Below, piece after piece: positions 44,299 through 52,349 of a stretch of 64,000 bases of DNA. The notes beneath the pieces are model-generated. The model saw only the letters and a program-made list of their open reading frames with translations, was not told the DNA's origin and did not search any database. Both the position numbers and the translations under genes were made by a program. Numbering within the stretch: position 1 is the stretch's first letter; each line of letters starts with the position of its first letter. Origin of the DNA: Aquimarina sp. AU58 (lineage in GTDB: Bacteria; Bacteroidota; Bacteroidia; Flavobacteriales; Flavobacteriaceae); contig NZ_OMPD01000014.1 in NCBI RefSeq assembly GCF_900312745.1, positions 620,001 through 684,000 of the forward strand, given 5' to 3'.

Positions 44299-45147
44299 AT
44301 GAAAACCATAAAATTAATTTTTACAGTAATCATACTTTCAACCATTTTTGTCTCATGTAGTTCTGATGATGACGAAATGATAGTAAATCCTATGGAAGGA
44401 TTTAACCTGGTAACTTCTTTTGATGCTAACAATCATTCTATAGAATTGTATTCTAAGAAGAACGATTTTAGCATTGGATATAATGAAGTGTACATACGTA
44501 TTAAAGATATGGCGACAAAAAATTATGTTTCTCTATCCGAAATTTCTTGGATGCCTATGATGCATATGACACAAATGGAACACTCTTGTCCAAAATCTAC
44601 CTTGACTGTTACCGAAGACAAGACGGTTTCTAAAGGGTTCTTGGTTTTTCAAATGCCAGGCAATGCAGATGAATATTGGGATCTTACCATTACCTATAAA
44701 ATTAATGGAGAAGAATTCACGACAAAGAAAACCATAGATGTAATATCACCGGCAGATGGTAAGCAAAAAGTAAACACATTCATGGGTAGTGATGGTACTC
44801 GCTATATTTTGACTATGACTGGACCGGTAGATCCAAAAGTTGCAGTAAATGATTTTAGTGCGATGCTTTTTAAAATGGAAAATATGATGACTTTTCCTGT
44901 AGTAGAAAATTATAAAATTACAGTAGATCCTCGAATGCCTAGTATGGGTAATCATAGCTCGCCAAATAATGAAGATTTGAGCTATGATGGTACATCAAAA
45001 ATGTACAATGGAAAATTATCACTAACCATGACAGGGTATTGGAAAATTAACTTGAAATTATTAAACGAATCTCAAGAAGTACTAAAAGGAGAAGACGTTA
45101 CCGCGGATAACCTTGAAAGCAGTTTATTTTTTGAAATTGAGTTTTAA
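44299..45147 (+). CDS. Met/His-rich lipoprotein, probable copper-binding partner of the receptor
   Basis: 282 residues with a lipoprotein signal (LSTIFVSC, Cys20). The middle has a Met/His-rich patch, SWMPMMHMTQMEHSCPKS, and the C-terminal half has VDPRMPSMGNHSSPN. The fold looks like two beta-sandwich YtkA/FixH-like units (about 30-145 and 150-280). It follows the copper receptor by 24 bp, so periplasmic or surface copper handling is likely. The exact family is uncertain. Confidence 0.68.
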   Translation: MKTIKLIFTVIILSTIFVSCSSDDDEMIVNPMEGFNLVTSFDANNHSIELYSKKNDFSIGYNEVYIRIKDMATKNYVSLSEISWMPMMHMTQMEHSCPKSTLTVTEDKTVSKGFLVFQMPGNADEYWDLTITYKINGEEFTTKKTIDVISPADGKQKVNTFMGSDGTRYILTMTGPVDPKVAVNDFSAMLFKMENMMTFPVVENYKITVDPRMPSMGNHSSPNNEDLSYDGTSKMYNGKLSLTMTGYWKINLKLLNESQEVLKGEDVTADNLESSLFFEIEF

Positions 45148-45258
45148 ATTTCTCTTTTCTTTTTATGAAATGAGCCATAACAATAGAGTGAATACCAGCC
45201 GGGATGTTCAATGGTGAATTCCATATGACAATTAAAAAACAATAAAAAAGAACAGATG

Positions 45259-45290
45259 AAAGGCCACTCGAAAGAGAGGCCTTTTTTATG
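45259..45290 (+). terminator. Rho-independent terminator after the copper operon
   Basis: AAAGGCC-A-CTC / GAG-A-GGCCTTT stem with GAAA loop, followed by a run of T. It separates the copper genes from nadA. Confidence 0.85.
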
Positions 45291-45324
45291 ATATATAAAT
45301 GTGCTGTATGGTGAAATAACATAA

Positions 45325-45391
45325 AAAAGACTTTTTTGTCTTTAATTATGACTTTTGTCATAGTATTCATATTCAAAGACCTCTATTTTTC
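45325..45391 (+). promoter_or_regulatory. Compound promoter before nadA
   Basis: AAAAGAC-N6-GTCTTTA (45325-45344, centre 45334.5), TATGAC-TTTT-GTCATA (core 45349-45360, centre 45354.5) and a -7-like box TATTTTTC (45384-45391). The spacing is 20 bp between palindromes and 29.5 bp to the -7 box. Expected transcription start is only a few bases before the nadA ATG at 45400. Confidence 0.65.
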
Positions 45392-45399
45392 GCGATGTA

Positions 45400-46344
45400 A
45401 TGAATAGTATTGTAAAAGTGGAGTTAAAAGAAAAAATAAACAAAATAAAAGAAGAAAAAAATGCTGTAATCCTTGCACATTATTATCAACGGCCAGAAAT
45501 ACAAGAGGTTGCTGATTATGTTGGAGATAGTTTAGGACTATCCCAAAAAGCAGCAGAAATTGATGCAGATATTATTGTCTTTGCAGGTGTGCACTTTATG
45601 GCAGAGACTGCGAAAATCCTTAACCCTGCAAAAAAAGTAGTTTTACCAGATTTAACCGCCGGTTGCTCATTAGCAGATTCCTGCCCTCCCAATGCATTTG
45701 GTTCTTTTGTAGCATCATATCCTGATCATATTGTGATTACCTATATCAATTGTTCGGCAGAAATTAAAGCAATGAGTGATTTGGTTTGCACCTCTTCTAA
45801 TGCACTTAAAATTGTAGAATCGGTACCAAAGGATACCCCTATTATTTTTGCTCCGGATAAGAATCTGGGTAAATACATCATAAAACAAACCGGTAGAGAT
45901 ATGTTGCTTTGGGACGGTAGTTGTATAGTACACGAAGCATTCTGTATCGATAAATTATTGGATTTGTATCAAGACAATCCTGGGTCGGTAATTATAGCAC
46001 ATCCAGAATCTGAAGAGCATATTTTGAAAACCGCAAAGTATATAGGCTCTACTGCCGGAATGATAAACTATGTAAAAGAACATCCAAAAGAGAAATTTAT
46101 AGTAGCTACAGAGGCAGGTATTTTACATGAAATGAAAAAGGAAGTACCAGATACAATCTTGATTCCGGCTCCGACCGAAGAAGATAACACTTGTGCTTGT
46201 AGTGAGTGTAGTTATATGAAGGTGAATACGCTTCAAAAATTGTATGATTGCTTGCTTAATGAAACCCCCGAAATAAATGTAGCCGAAAATGTGAGACAAA
46301 AAGCATTAACTCCAATTGTTCGAATGTTAGAACTTTCCAAATAA
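45400..46344 (+). CDS. nadA: Quinolinate synthase
   Basis: 314 residues. Motifs [31 protein letters not shown] and [12 protein letters not shown], plus late cysteines in CACSECSYM, supply the 4Fe-4S cluster ligands. It condenses iminoaspartate with dihydroxyacetone phosphate in NAD synthesis. It sits 4 bp before nadB and has a compound Rrf2-Crp/Fnr-type promoter. Its cluster is oxygen- and NO-sensitive, which gives a reason for regulation with denitrification. Confidence 0.96.
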   Translation: MNSIVKVELKEKINKIKEEKNAVILAHYYQRPEIQEVADYVGDSLGLSQKAAEIDADIIVFAGVHFMAETAKILNPAKKVVLPDLTAGCSLADSCPPNAFGSFVASYPDHIVITYINCSAEIKAMSDLVCTSSNALKIVESVPKDTPIIFAPDKNLGKYIIKQTGRDMLLWDGSCIVHEAFCIDKLLDLYQDNPGSVIIAHPESEEHILKTAKYIGSTAGMINYVKEHPKEKFIVATEAGILHEMKKEVPDTILIPAPTEEDNTCACSECSYMKVNTLQKLYDCLLNETPEINVAENVRQKALTPIVRMLELSK

Positions 46345-46348
46345 AAGG

Positions 46349-47944
46349 ATGATGATATCGGTAGATTATTTAGTAATTGGATCAGGTGCAGCTGGATTAA
46401 CTTTTGCAGTTAAAATAGCAGAAAAATTTAAAGATAAAAAAGTTTGTATAGTCACAAAGGCAGATGATGACGAATCTAATACAAAATATGCCCAGGGAGG
46501 TGTAGCTGTTGTATTAGATACCGAAGAAGACTCTTTTCAAAAACATATACAAGATACTTTGATTGCCGGTGATGGTTTATGCAATCCTGAAGTAGTTAAA
46601 ATGGTCGTTAAAGAAGGTCCCAAAAGACTTAACGATCTAATACAATGGGGTGCTAATTTTGATTTAGATTATAATGGGAATTTAGACCTTGGTAAAGAAG
46701 GAGGACATTCTGAATATCGTATTGTTCACCATAAAGATATTACAGGTCGCGAAATAGAAACAGCATTACTAGCTCGTATTCATCAATTGCCAAATGTTAA
46801 CATATTGAGTCATCATTTTGCGATCGATCTGATCACAGAACACCAATTACAAATACAAGATCACGAAAATATTTCTTGCTATGGAGCTTATGTTCTGAAT
46901 CAAAAAACAGGAGAAATAAAAACGATAAAAGCTACAGTAACATTATTAGCAACAGGAGGCATTGGCAAAATATATGGTCATACTACTAATCCGGTTATAG
47001 CAACAGGTGATGGCATTGCGATGGCATACAGAGCAAAGGCAAGAATTAAAGATATGGAATTTGTTCAGTTTCACCCAACAGCATTATACGAGGATAAAGA
47101 TGGGCAATCGTTCTTAATATCTGAAGCAGTAAGAGGTTTTGGTGCATATTTACGAAGTAAGAATGGACATAGGTTTATGTTAGATTATGACTCAAGAGGA
47201 GAACTTGCTTCCCGAGATATAGTCTCAAAAAGTATAGATAACGAACTTAAAAAATATGGGGATTCTTGTGTTTATTTAGACTGTACACATCTTCAGATAG
47301 AGGATTTTAAAAAACATTTCCCCACAATTTATAAAAAATGCACAGCTAATCATATTAATGTAGAAAAAGATTGGATTCCGGTAGTTCCTGCATCTCATTA
47401 TTTATGTGGCGGTATTGAAGTTGACAAAAATGGAATGACATCTGTTCAGAATTTATTTGCCTGTGGAGAATGTTCCAGAACAGGCTTGCATGGAGCAAAC
47501 AGGTTAGCTTCAAACTCTTTGTTAGAAGCTTTAGTATATGCGCATAACAGTTACAAATACCTATGTTCTAATGTTGTACAATCGGTTTCAATATCTATTC
47601 CTGATTGGAATGACCAGGGAACTCATGTCAATGAAGAACACATTATCATAAAACATAATACCAGGCAATTACAGGCCTTGATGAGAGACTATGTAGGTAT
47701 TGTACGTAGTAACCACCGTTTGATAAAAGCAAAAGAACATTTGGATTTAATGTATAGAGAAGTAGAAGAACTATATAAGGATTCGAAGATAAACACAGCA
47801 TTATGTGAATTACGAAACATGATTAATATTGCACACTTGATTATTGGACAATCTTTAGAAAGAAAAGAAAATAAAGGAGGATATTTTAATATAGATAATA
47901 GTGCTTTTCCAGAAATTACAGAAATACAGAACCCCCTAATATAG
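46349..47944 (+). CDS. nadB: L-aspartate oxidase
   Basis: 531 residues of the succinate dehydrogenase/fumarate reductase flavoprotein family. The FAD motif is VDYLVIGSGAAGLTFAV at the N-terminus. Further elements are YAQGGVAVV, the HHKDITGREIETALL region, FVQFHPTAL, SEAVRGFGAYLRS, VPASHYLCGGIEVD and GLHGANRLASNSLLE. It makes iminoaspartate for NadA, using oxygen or fumarate as acceptor, so it can work anaerobically. Two adjacent ATGs (46349, 46352) are possible starts. It forms an operon with nadA and the thioredoxin-like gene. Confidence 0.96.
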   Translation: MMISVDYLVIGSGAAGLTFAVKIAEKFKDKKVCIVTKADDDESNTKYAQGGVAVVLDTEEDSFQKHIQDTLIAGDGLCNPEVVKMVVKEGPKRLNDLIQWGANFDLDYNGNLDLGKEGGHSEYRIVHHKDITGREIETALLARIHQLPNVNILSHHFAIDLITEHQLQIQDHENISCYGAYVLNQKTGEIKTIKATVTLLATGGIGKIYGHTTNPVIATGDGIAMAYRAKARIKDMEFVQFHPTALYEDKDGQSFLISEAVRGFGAYLRSKNGHRFMLDYDSRGELASRDIVSKSIDNELKKYGDSCVYLDCTHLQIEDFKKHFPTIYKKCTANHINVEKDWIPVVPASHYLCGGIEVDKNGMTSVQNLFACGECSRTGLHGANRLASNSLLEALVYAHNSYKYLCSNVVQSVSISIPDWNDQGTHVNEEHIIIKHNTRQLQALMRDYVGIVRSNHRLIKAKEHLDLMYREVEELYKDSKINTALCELRNMINIAHLIIGQSLERKENKGGYFNIDNSAFPEITEIQNPLI

Positions 47945-47950
47945 TATGAT

Positions 47951-48577
47951 ATGACGAATGAATTAATTAAAAAAAGTATAGCCAAAGGGATTTCCTATAC
48001 AGCATATGTTGAACTAATGAATCGTCTTGTTGAAGAAGAAAGTACAACAGGAATAGAACAGGTTAAGCAACGTATAGACTTTACCAAATTAAATACAAGT
48101 AGAATACGAAGGCTTGATAAGACTCTTGTCATACCAGAGCCATCCAAACAAGTTTTTCGAGATATGAAAGAAAAACAAACCTGGCTTGTTCTTATAGAAA
48201 GTTGGTGCGCAGATGGAGCACAAACCATTCCTGTTTTAAATAAAATAGCAGAAGCTTCACCTGCAATTGATTTGAAAATTTTATTACGAGATGATAATCC
48301 TGAGTTTATGGATCTTTTTTTAACAAACGGAACACGCTCTATACCTAAACTAGTGATAGTAGATCATAATAGTAACGTTTTAAATACATGGGGTCCAAGA
48401 TCACAAGTAGCTACTAATATGGTTCTGGCTTACAAAAAGGAAAACGGAAAAATAGATGACACTTTTAAAAAATCTCTACAAGTTTGGTATAATAAAAATA
48501 AAGGAGAAGCTATTATTAATGACCTTGTGAATATAGTTGAAGACTCACTTACGTTAGAAAAAGATTTTGATAAATAG
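47951..48577 (+). CDS. Thioredoxin-fold protein with single-Cys active site
   Basis: 208 residues. The active-site region is LIESWCADGAQTIP: one Cys, with Gln where the CxxC second Cys would be expected, so the usual disulfide chemistry is not possible. The cis-Pro region NGTRSIPKLVIVD is present. There is no signal peptide, so it is cytoplasmic. Position at the end of the nadA-nadB operon (6 bp after nadB) suggests a linked but unknown role. A strong terminator follows. Confidence 0.78.
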   Translation: MTNELIKKSIAKGISYTAYVELMNRLVEEESTTGIEQVKQRIDFTKLNTSRIRRLDKTLVIPEPSKQVFRDMKEKQTWLVLIESWCADGAQTIPVLNKIAEASPAIDLKILLRDDNPEFMDLFLTNGTRSIPKLVIVDHNSNVLNTWGPRSQVATNMVLAYKKENGKIDDTFKKSLQVWYNKNKGEAIINDLVNIVEDSLTLEKDFDK

Positions 48578-48592
48578 ATCTTGCTTATTGAT

Positions 48593-48630
48593 AAAAAACT
48601 TCCGGAAAATCGTTTTTCCGGAAGTTTTTT
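48593..48630. terminator. Bidirectional terminator between nad operon and RIC gene
   Basis: Long stem AAAACTTCCGGAAAA / TTTTCCGGAAGTTTT with a short loop, flanked by A- and T-tracts. It lies between convergent genes and works in both directions. Confidence 0.9.
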
Positions 48631-48638
48631 AAATGGTA

Positions 48639-49388
48639 TTAATCTTCAACAGAAGACTTTGATCCTTCTACAATCCTCTTTTCCATTTCTATTGCTTTTG
48701 GAAATAAAATATTATTCTCTAGATGGATATGTAAATGTAAATCCTTTTCAAATTCTTCTAACATTGAAAAAGTAACATTATAGGTATTACAAGCATCTTC
48801 GGGAGGAGTATAATTATTCGATAACCCTGAAATTTTACGAAACCGTACTCCTTCGTTATCGTGTTCCTGCATCATCATCGAAATAGGATTCTCTACAGTT
48901 CCAAAATGTGGAGGTTGCACGTTATGATTTTGTTCCAGGTTTTTCACCATTTTTCTAACAAAAGGAAATAGTATAATTTCCTCTTTTTTCATATGTTGTG
49001 CAAGTTCACCAGAGGCTTCACTAAATAGAGTATGAATTTCTAGCAACTCTGGATGGCGCCCTCCATGTACTTTGCAGAGTTTTTCTAAATACTGACGTAG
49101 TATCGGGATCTTTTCCTCTACATAACGGTGATGTTTCTTTTCTATATAATCTGCTAATAGATCAAGTGGCCAGGATTGATAATCAATAACAATATCATCT
49201 TTTTGAGTTAAAACGTCGTTCAAATTCTCTAGAAGGGTTTCAACTTCAATTCCGTTTTTGTTGCAAACCTCTTCCAATGTTCTATCTCCTCTACAGCAAA
49301 AATCAATTCCATATTTTGAAAAAACGGTAGCAGTTCGATAATCTTTAGCAACGAATTGCCCTACCTTGGTTTTTATTAGTGTATCCAT
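48639..49388 (-). CDS. Iron-sulfur cluster repair di-iron protein RIC (ScdA/YtfE type)
   Basis: 249 residues. An N-terminal DUF542 domain has GIDFCCRGDRTLEEVC; a hemerythrin-type region supplies the di-iron ligands (HHRYVEEKIPIL, HGGRHPELLEIH, HMKKEEIILFPF, QEHDNEGVRF, HLHIHLENNILFP). The family repairs Fe-S clusters damaged by NO. It lies 3 bp downstream of norB on the same strand, so it shares that promoter and its Rrf2-type operator: detoxification of NO and repair in one operon. Confidence 0.93.
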   Translation of the reverse strand: MDTLIKTKVGQFVAKDYRTATVFSKYGIDFCCRGDRTLEEVCNKNGIEVETLLENLNDVLTQKDDIVIDYQSWPLDLLADYIEKKHHRYVEEKIPILRQYLEKLCKVHGGRHPELLEIHTLFSEASGELAQHMKKEEIILFPFVRKMVKNLEQNHNVQPPHFGTVENPISMMMQEHDNEGVRFRKISGLSNNYTPPEDACNTYNVTFSMLEEFEKDLHLHIHLENNILFPKAIEMEKRIVEGSKSSVED

Positions 49389-49391
49389 AAT

Positions 49392-51638
49392 TTATTTATT
49401 TAATGTTTTTTTATTTTTTAATGTTAAATCAAATACAAACCAACAAATGGTTACCATACCAATTGCAAAAATGATATCCCCTATAGATCGTAACCATTTT
49501 AGGATGATCATTCCCGGATGTTGCATAAACTCGGCAGAACGAGCATACCACATTCCATGTTCTATACTTTCAAGTGCTTGCCATACACCCATAGGTAATA
49601 AGCTTAATAGTGCCATAGCTAATAATCCAATATTTAAAGACCAAAAGGAGATTTTTAGTAATTTTTCATTCCAGTGTACATCCCTATAAAGGCTTCTTAG
49701 AACAAATAACATTAACCCGATCCCTAAGGTTCCGTATACTCCATATAAAGCAGTATGACTGTGAAGAGGTGTAGTATTTAATCCCTGTACATAATATAAT
49801 GCAATCGGCGGGTTGATGATAAAACCAAAAATACCTGCCCCAAGAAAATTCCAAAAGGCTACAGCAACCATAAAATATATGGGCCACTTATAATCTTTAA
49901 GCCAACGTGTTGCTTTAGACAATTTGTAATTGTGATATGCTTCGTAACCAATAAGTGTAAGAGGTACGATTTCTAGTGCACTAAATGTTGCTCCCAAAGC
50001 CATTACAGCAGTAGGAGTTCCTGAAAAATAAATATGATGAAAAGTTCCTAAAATTCCACCAGATAAAAATATTATAGTGGCAAACAATACATTGTGTATT
50101 GCTGTTTTTGTTTTTAGAAGTCCTAATCGTACAAATAAAAAGGCGATAACCACAGTAGCAAAAACCTCAAAAAAGCCTTCTACCCATAGATGTACAACCC
50201 ACCATCTCCAATATTCGGCTATTGCCAGATTGGTTTGTCTACCCCACATAAGTCCTGCTCCGTAGAACATAGCTATGGCAATACAGGATATCAAAAACAT
50301 GATAATGAGATTTTTTTCTTCGGTTTTTTTCTTCAATACAGGCAATAGTGGTCTGGCCATTAAGGCTAACCATAAAAATAACCCTATAAGTAGAAAAATT
50401 TGCCAAAACCGACCCAGATCAACATATTCATACCCCTGATGACCAAACCAAAAGTTTTCTACGAGATTTAGTTTTTGCATTACCCCAAGCCATTGTCCAA
50501 ACATTGAACCTGCTACAATAATTAAAAGAGCAATAAATAGAAAATTAACACCAAATACTTGAAATTTTGGATCTTTACCAGATATCGAGGGAGCAATATA
50601 CAATCCTGTTGCTAACCACGCAGTAGCTATCCAAAAGATAGCCAATTGAGTATGCCAGCTACGAGTAACCGAGTAGGGTAGAATCTGATCCAAAGGGATG
50701 CCATAAAAGCCATCTCCTTCTACACCATAATGTGCAGTAACAATACCTAACAACATTTGCACAACCATAAGAAGGCTTACTACCCAAAAATATTTTTTTA
50801 CCAGGTGCATAGAAGGAGTTATTCCTTGTCTTAATAAAGGATCTTCTACTGGAGCAGGAATATGTTCATCTTCTCCCGATTTCACATGATAAAATACCAT
50901 TATTCCGATAGACATAATCAAAAGAACAATACTCACTCCCGACCAGGTAAATAGACTTTTGGTAGGCACATTACCCACTAATTCTTCTGCAGGCCAGTTA
51001 TGAGTATAAGAAATATTCTCGTCTGGTCTTTGTGTAACTGTTGCCCAGGTCGCCCAAAAGAAAAATGCATTCATTTTTTGCATGCGTTCTTCATTTTTAA
51101 TAGTATTTTTTGGGATAGCATAGTCTGATCGTAACTGATCAAATTTGGGATCATCGGTAAACAAACCTTTATAGTAACTGCTTAAATACTGTATTGCCCG
51201 AATCCTTTCTTCTGAAATGGTGATCGATTTATTTGTTTCATTATACGTATTAGCTCGTAGGTCTTTTTGTAATCGCACCTTTAAAGCAGCTTGTTGCTCT
51301 GCATTTATGAGCTTATAGTTTGCATTAAAATCTCTTTGTGCGTAAATATCTAAGATAAATAGGGCCTCTCGATGAAGCCAGTCTGCTGTCCAATCTGGAG
51401 CGACATAAGCACCATGCCCCCAAACTGACCCTATTTCCTGCCCACCAATACTTTGCCAAATATTTTGCCCATCTTTAATCTGAGAATTAGTAAAAATAAT
51501 ATCGCCACTGGGCGAAATAATTTTGTCGGGTATGGGTGGCGCTTTTTGATAAATCTCGTAACCGTAATACCCTAATACACTAAAGGAGAGAAGTAATACT
51601 GCTGCAAGTCCCAGCCATAATTTTTTTTCTTTTTTCAT
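49392..51638 (-). CDS. norB: Quinol-dependent nitric oxide reductase (qNOR)
   Basis: 748 residues, single-subunit NO reductase with many TM helices. The N-terminal part has a periplasmic domain (about 40-205; WQSIGGQEIGSVWGHGAYVAPDW is typical) and the C-terminal part the heme-copper oxidase-like core with VTRSWHTQLAIFWIATAW, WWVVHLWVEGFFEVFA, GTFHHIYFSGTP and HSHTALYGVYGTLG carrying the heme/non-heme iron His ligands. It reduces NO to N2O with quinol. It is transcribed with RIC, and an Rrf2-type operator lies just upstream. Confidence 0.95.
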   Translation of the reverse strand: MKKEKKLWLGLAAVLLLSFSVLGYYGYEIYQKAPPIPDKIISPSGDIIFTNSQIKDGQNIWQSIGGQEIGSVWGHGAYVAPDWTADWLHREALFILDIYAQRDFNANYKLINAEQQAALKVRLQKDLRANTYNETNKSITISEERIRAIQYLSSYYKGLFTDDPKFDQLRSDYAIPKNTIKNEERMQKMNAFFFWATWATVTQRPDENISYTHNWPAEELVGNVPTKSLFTWSGVSIVLLIMSIGIMVFYHVKSGEDEHIPAPVEDPLLRQGITPSMHLVKKYFWVVSLLMVVQMLLGIVTAHYGVEGDGFYGIPLDQILPYSVTRSWHTQLAIFWIATAWLATGLYIAPSISGKDPKFQVFGVNFLFIALLIIVAGSMFGQWLGVMQKLNLVENFWFGHQGYEYVDLGRFWQIFLLIGLFLWLALMARPLLPVLKKKTEEKNLIIMFLISCIAIAMFYGAGLMWGRQTNLAIAEYWRWWVVHLWVEGFFEVFATVVIAFLFVRLGLLKTKTAIHNVLFATIIFLSGGILGTFHHIYFSGTPTAVMALGATFSALEIVPLTLIGYEAYHNYKLSKATRWLKDYKWPIYFMVAVAFWNFLGAGIFGFIINPPIALYYVQGLNTTPLHSHTALYGVYGTLGIGLMLFVLRSLYRDVHWNEKLLKISFWSLNIGLLAMALLSLLPMGVWQALESIEHGMWYARSAEFMQHPGMIILKWLRSIGDIIFAIGMVTICWFVFDLTLKNKKTLNK

Positions 51639-51660
51639 GAGATAGTAGTTAAAATTTTAA

Positions 51661-51680
51661 TTCGGACAATTTTATCCTAT
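51661..51680 (-). promoter_or_regulatory. Rrf2 (NsrR-like) operator before norB
   Basis: TTCGGAC-N6-ATCCTAT centred at 51670.5, about 32 bp before the norB ATG. The half-site TTCGGAY matches the large palindrome before the second rrf2 gene, and differs from the AAAAGAY half-site of the compound promoters. No Crp/Fnr site is visible, so norB-RIC may respond to NO only. Confidence 0.6.
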
Positions 51681-51696
51681 TTAATAATAAATTTTT

Positions 51697-52131
51697 TTAG
51701 GTTCTTAAATATGAAGCTCCGGATTTGATCCCAAGAGCTAATTCTTCGAGGTTGGTGGATTCCAACATTTTCTTTAATTCTTCTCTTACTGCAGCAAATT
51801 TATGATGAACAGGGCATGGATGATCTTCTGAGCATTTATTAAGACCCAGACCACAGCCAATATAAATACTATCCCCATCTATGGCATCAACAATTTCTGC
51901 AAGTTGTATGGATGCTATTTTATGTTTTTCTATTTCGAAACCGCCAGTGGCACCTTTTACAGAATTAACTATATTGTTTTTAGCTAGTTTTTGAAGAATC
52001 TTTGCAGTAAATGCTTCTGGCGAATTAATTTTGGCAGCGATATCTTTGAGACTTACTCGCTCTCCTTGATAAGATTTTAAGGCGATAAAAATAGCAGCTT
52101 TAATTCCGTATTCGCAGGCTTTCGAAAACAT
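51697..52131 (-). CDS. Rrf2-family transcriptional regulator B (NsrR-like)
   Basis: 144 residues from the ATG ending at 52131 (MFSKACEYGIKAAIFIAL); the in-frame ATG at 52167 would run into the operator. The winged HTH has IAAKINSPEAFTAKILQKL and VKGATGGFEI; the Fe-S cysteines are C-x6-C-x5-C in CGLGLNKCSEDHPCPVH. It is a paralogue of the regulator at 41024. It is located between norB and nirK, so an NO sensor controlling norB and nirK is likely. The palindrome at 52164-52207 covers its own promoter (-7 box TAATTTTG on the minus strand at 52156-52163). Confidence 0.92.
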   Translation of the reverse strand: MFSKACEYGIKAAIFIALKSYQGERVSLKDIAAKINSPEAFTAKILQKLAKNNIVNSVKGATGGFEIEKHKIASIQLAEIVDAIDGDSIYIGCGLGLNKCSEDHPCPVHHKFAAVREELKKMLESTNLEELALGIKSGASYLRT

Positions 52132-52163
52132 TCTATTCAAAAATTGGTTACACTGCAAAATTA

Positions 52164-52207
52164 GCAATTATTTAATTAGGATAAAAGTATCCGAATTAAA
52201 TAATTGC
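52164..52207. promoter_or_regulatory. 44-bp near-perfect palindrome, autoregulatory operator of rrf2 B
   Basis: GCAATTATTTAATT on the left and AATTAAATAATTGC on the right are perfect complements, around A-GGAT-AAAAGT-ATCC-G. The core is an RGAY-N6-RTCY site. It lies between divergent rrf2 B and nirK, upstream of the rrf2 -7 box, so it could block its own promoter. It is much longer than one dimer site, so two dimers or a cruciform might be involved. Confidence 0.65.
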
Positions 52208-52232
52208 AAAACTTTTATACTTAGATTTTAAT

Positions 52233-52326
52233 AAAAGATTAATTAGTCCGAAAATATGATATTTATCATATTTCATGTGCTATAGTAATTCTTATTTTTA
52301 CAAAATAAAAGACAAAAAAGTCTTTT
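52233..52326 (+). promoter_or_regulatory. Compound promoter of nirK with extra downstream operator
   Basis: AAAAGAT-N6-GTCCGAA (52233-52252, centre 52242.5), TGAT-ATTT-ATCA (52257-52268, centre 52262.5), -7 box TATTTTTA (52293-52300), and a second, perfect AAAAGAC-N6-GTCTTTT (52307-52326) at the expected transcription start. Spacing is 20 bp and 30.5 bp. An activator at -42 plus a repressor on the start would give AND-type logic. Confidence 0.7.
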
Positions 52327-52349
52327 ATTAAAAGTTAAATAGTAAGAAT

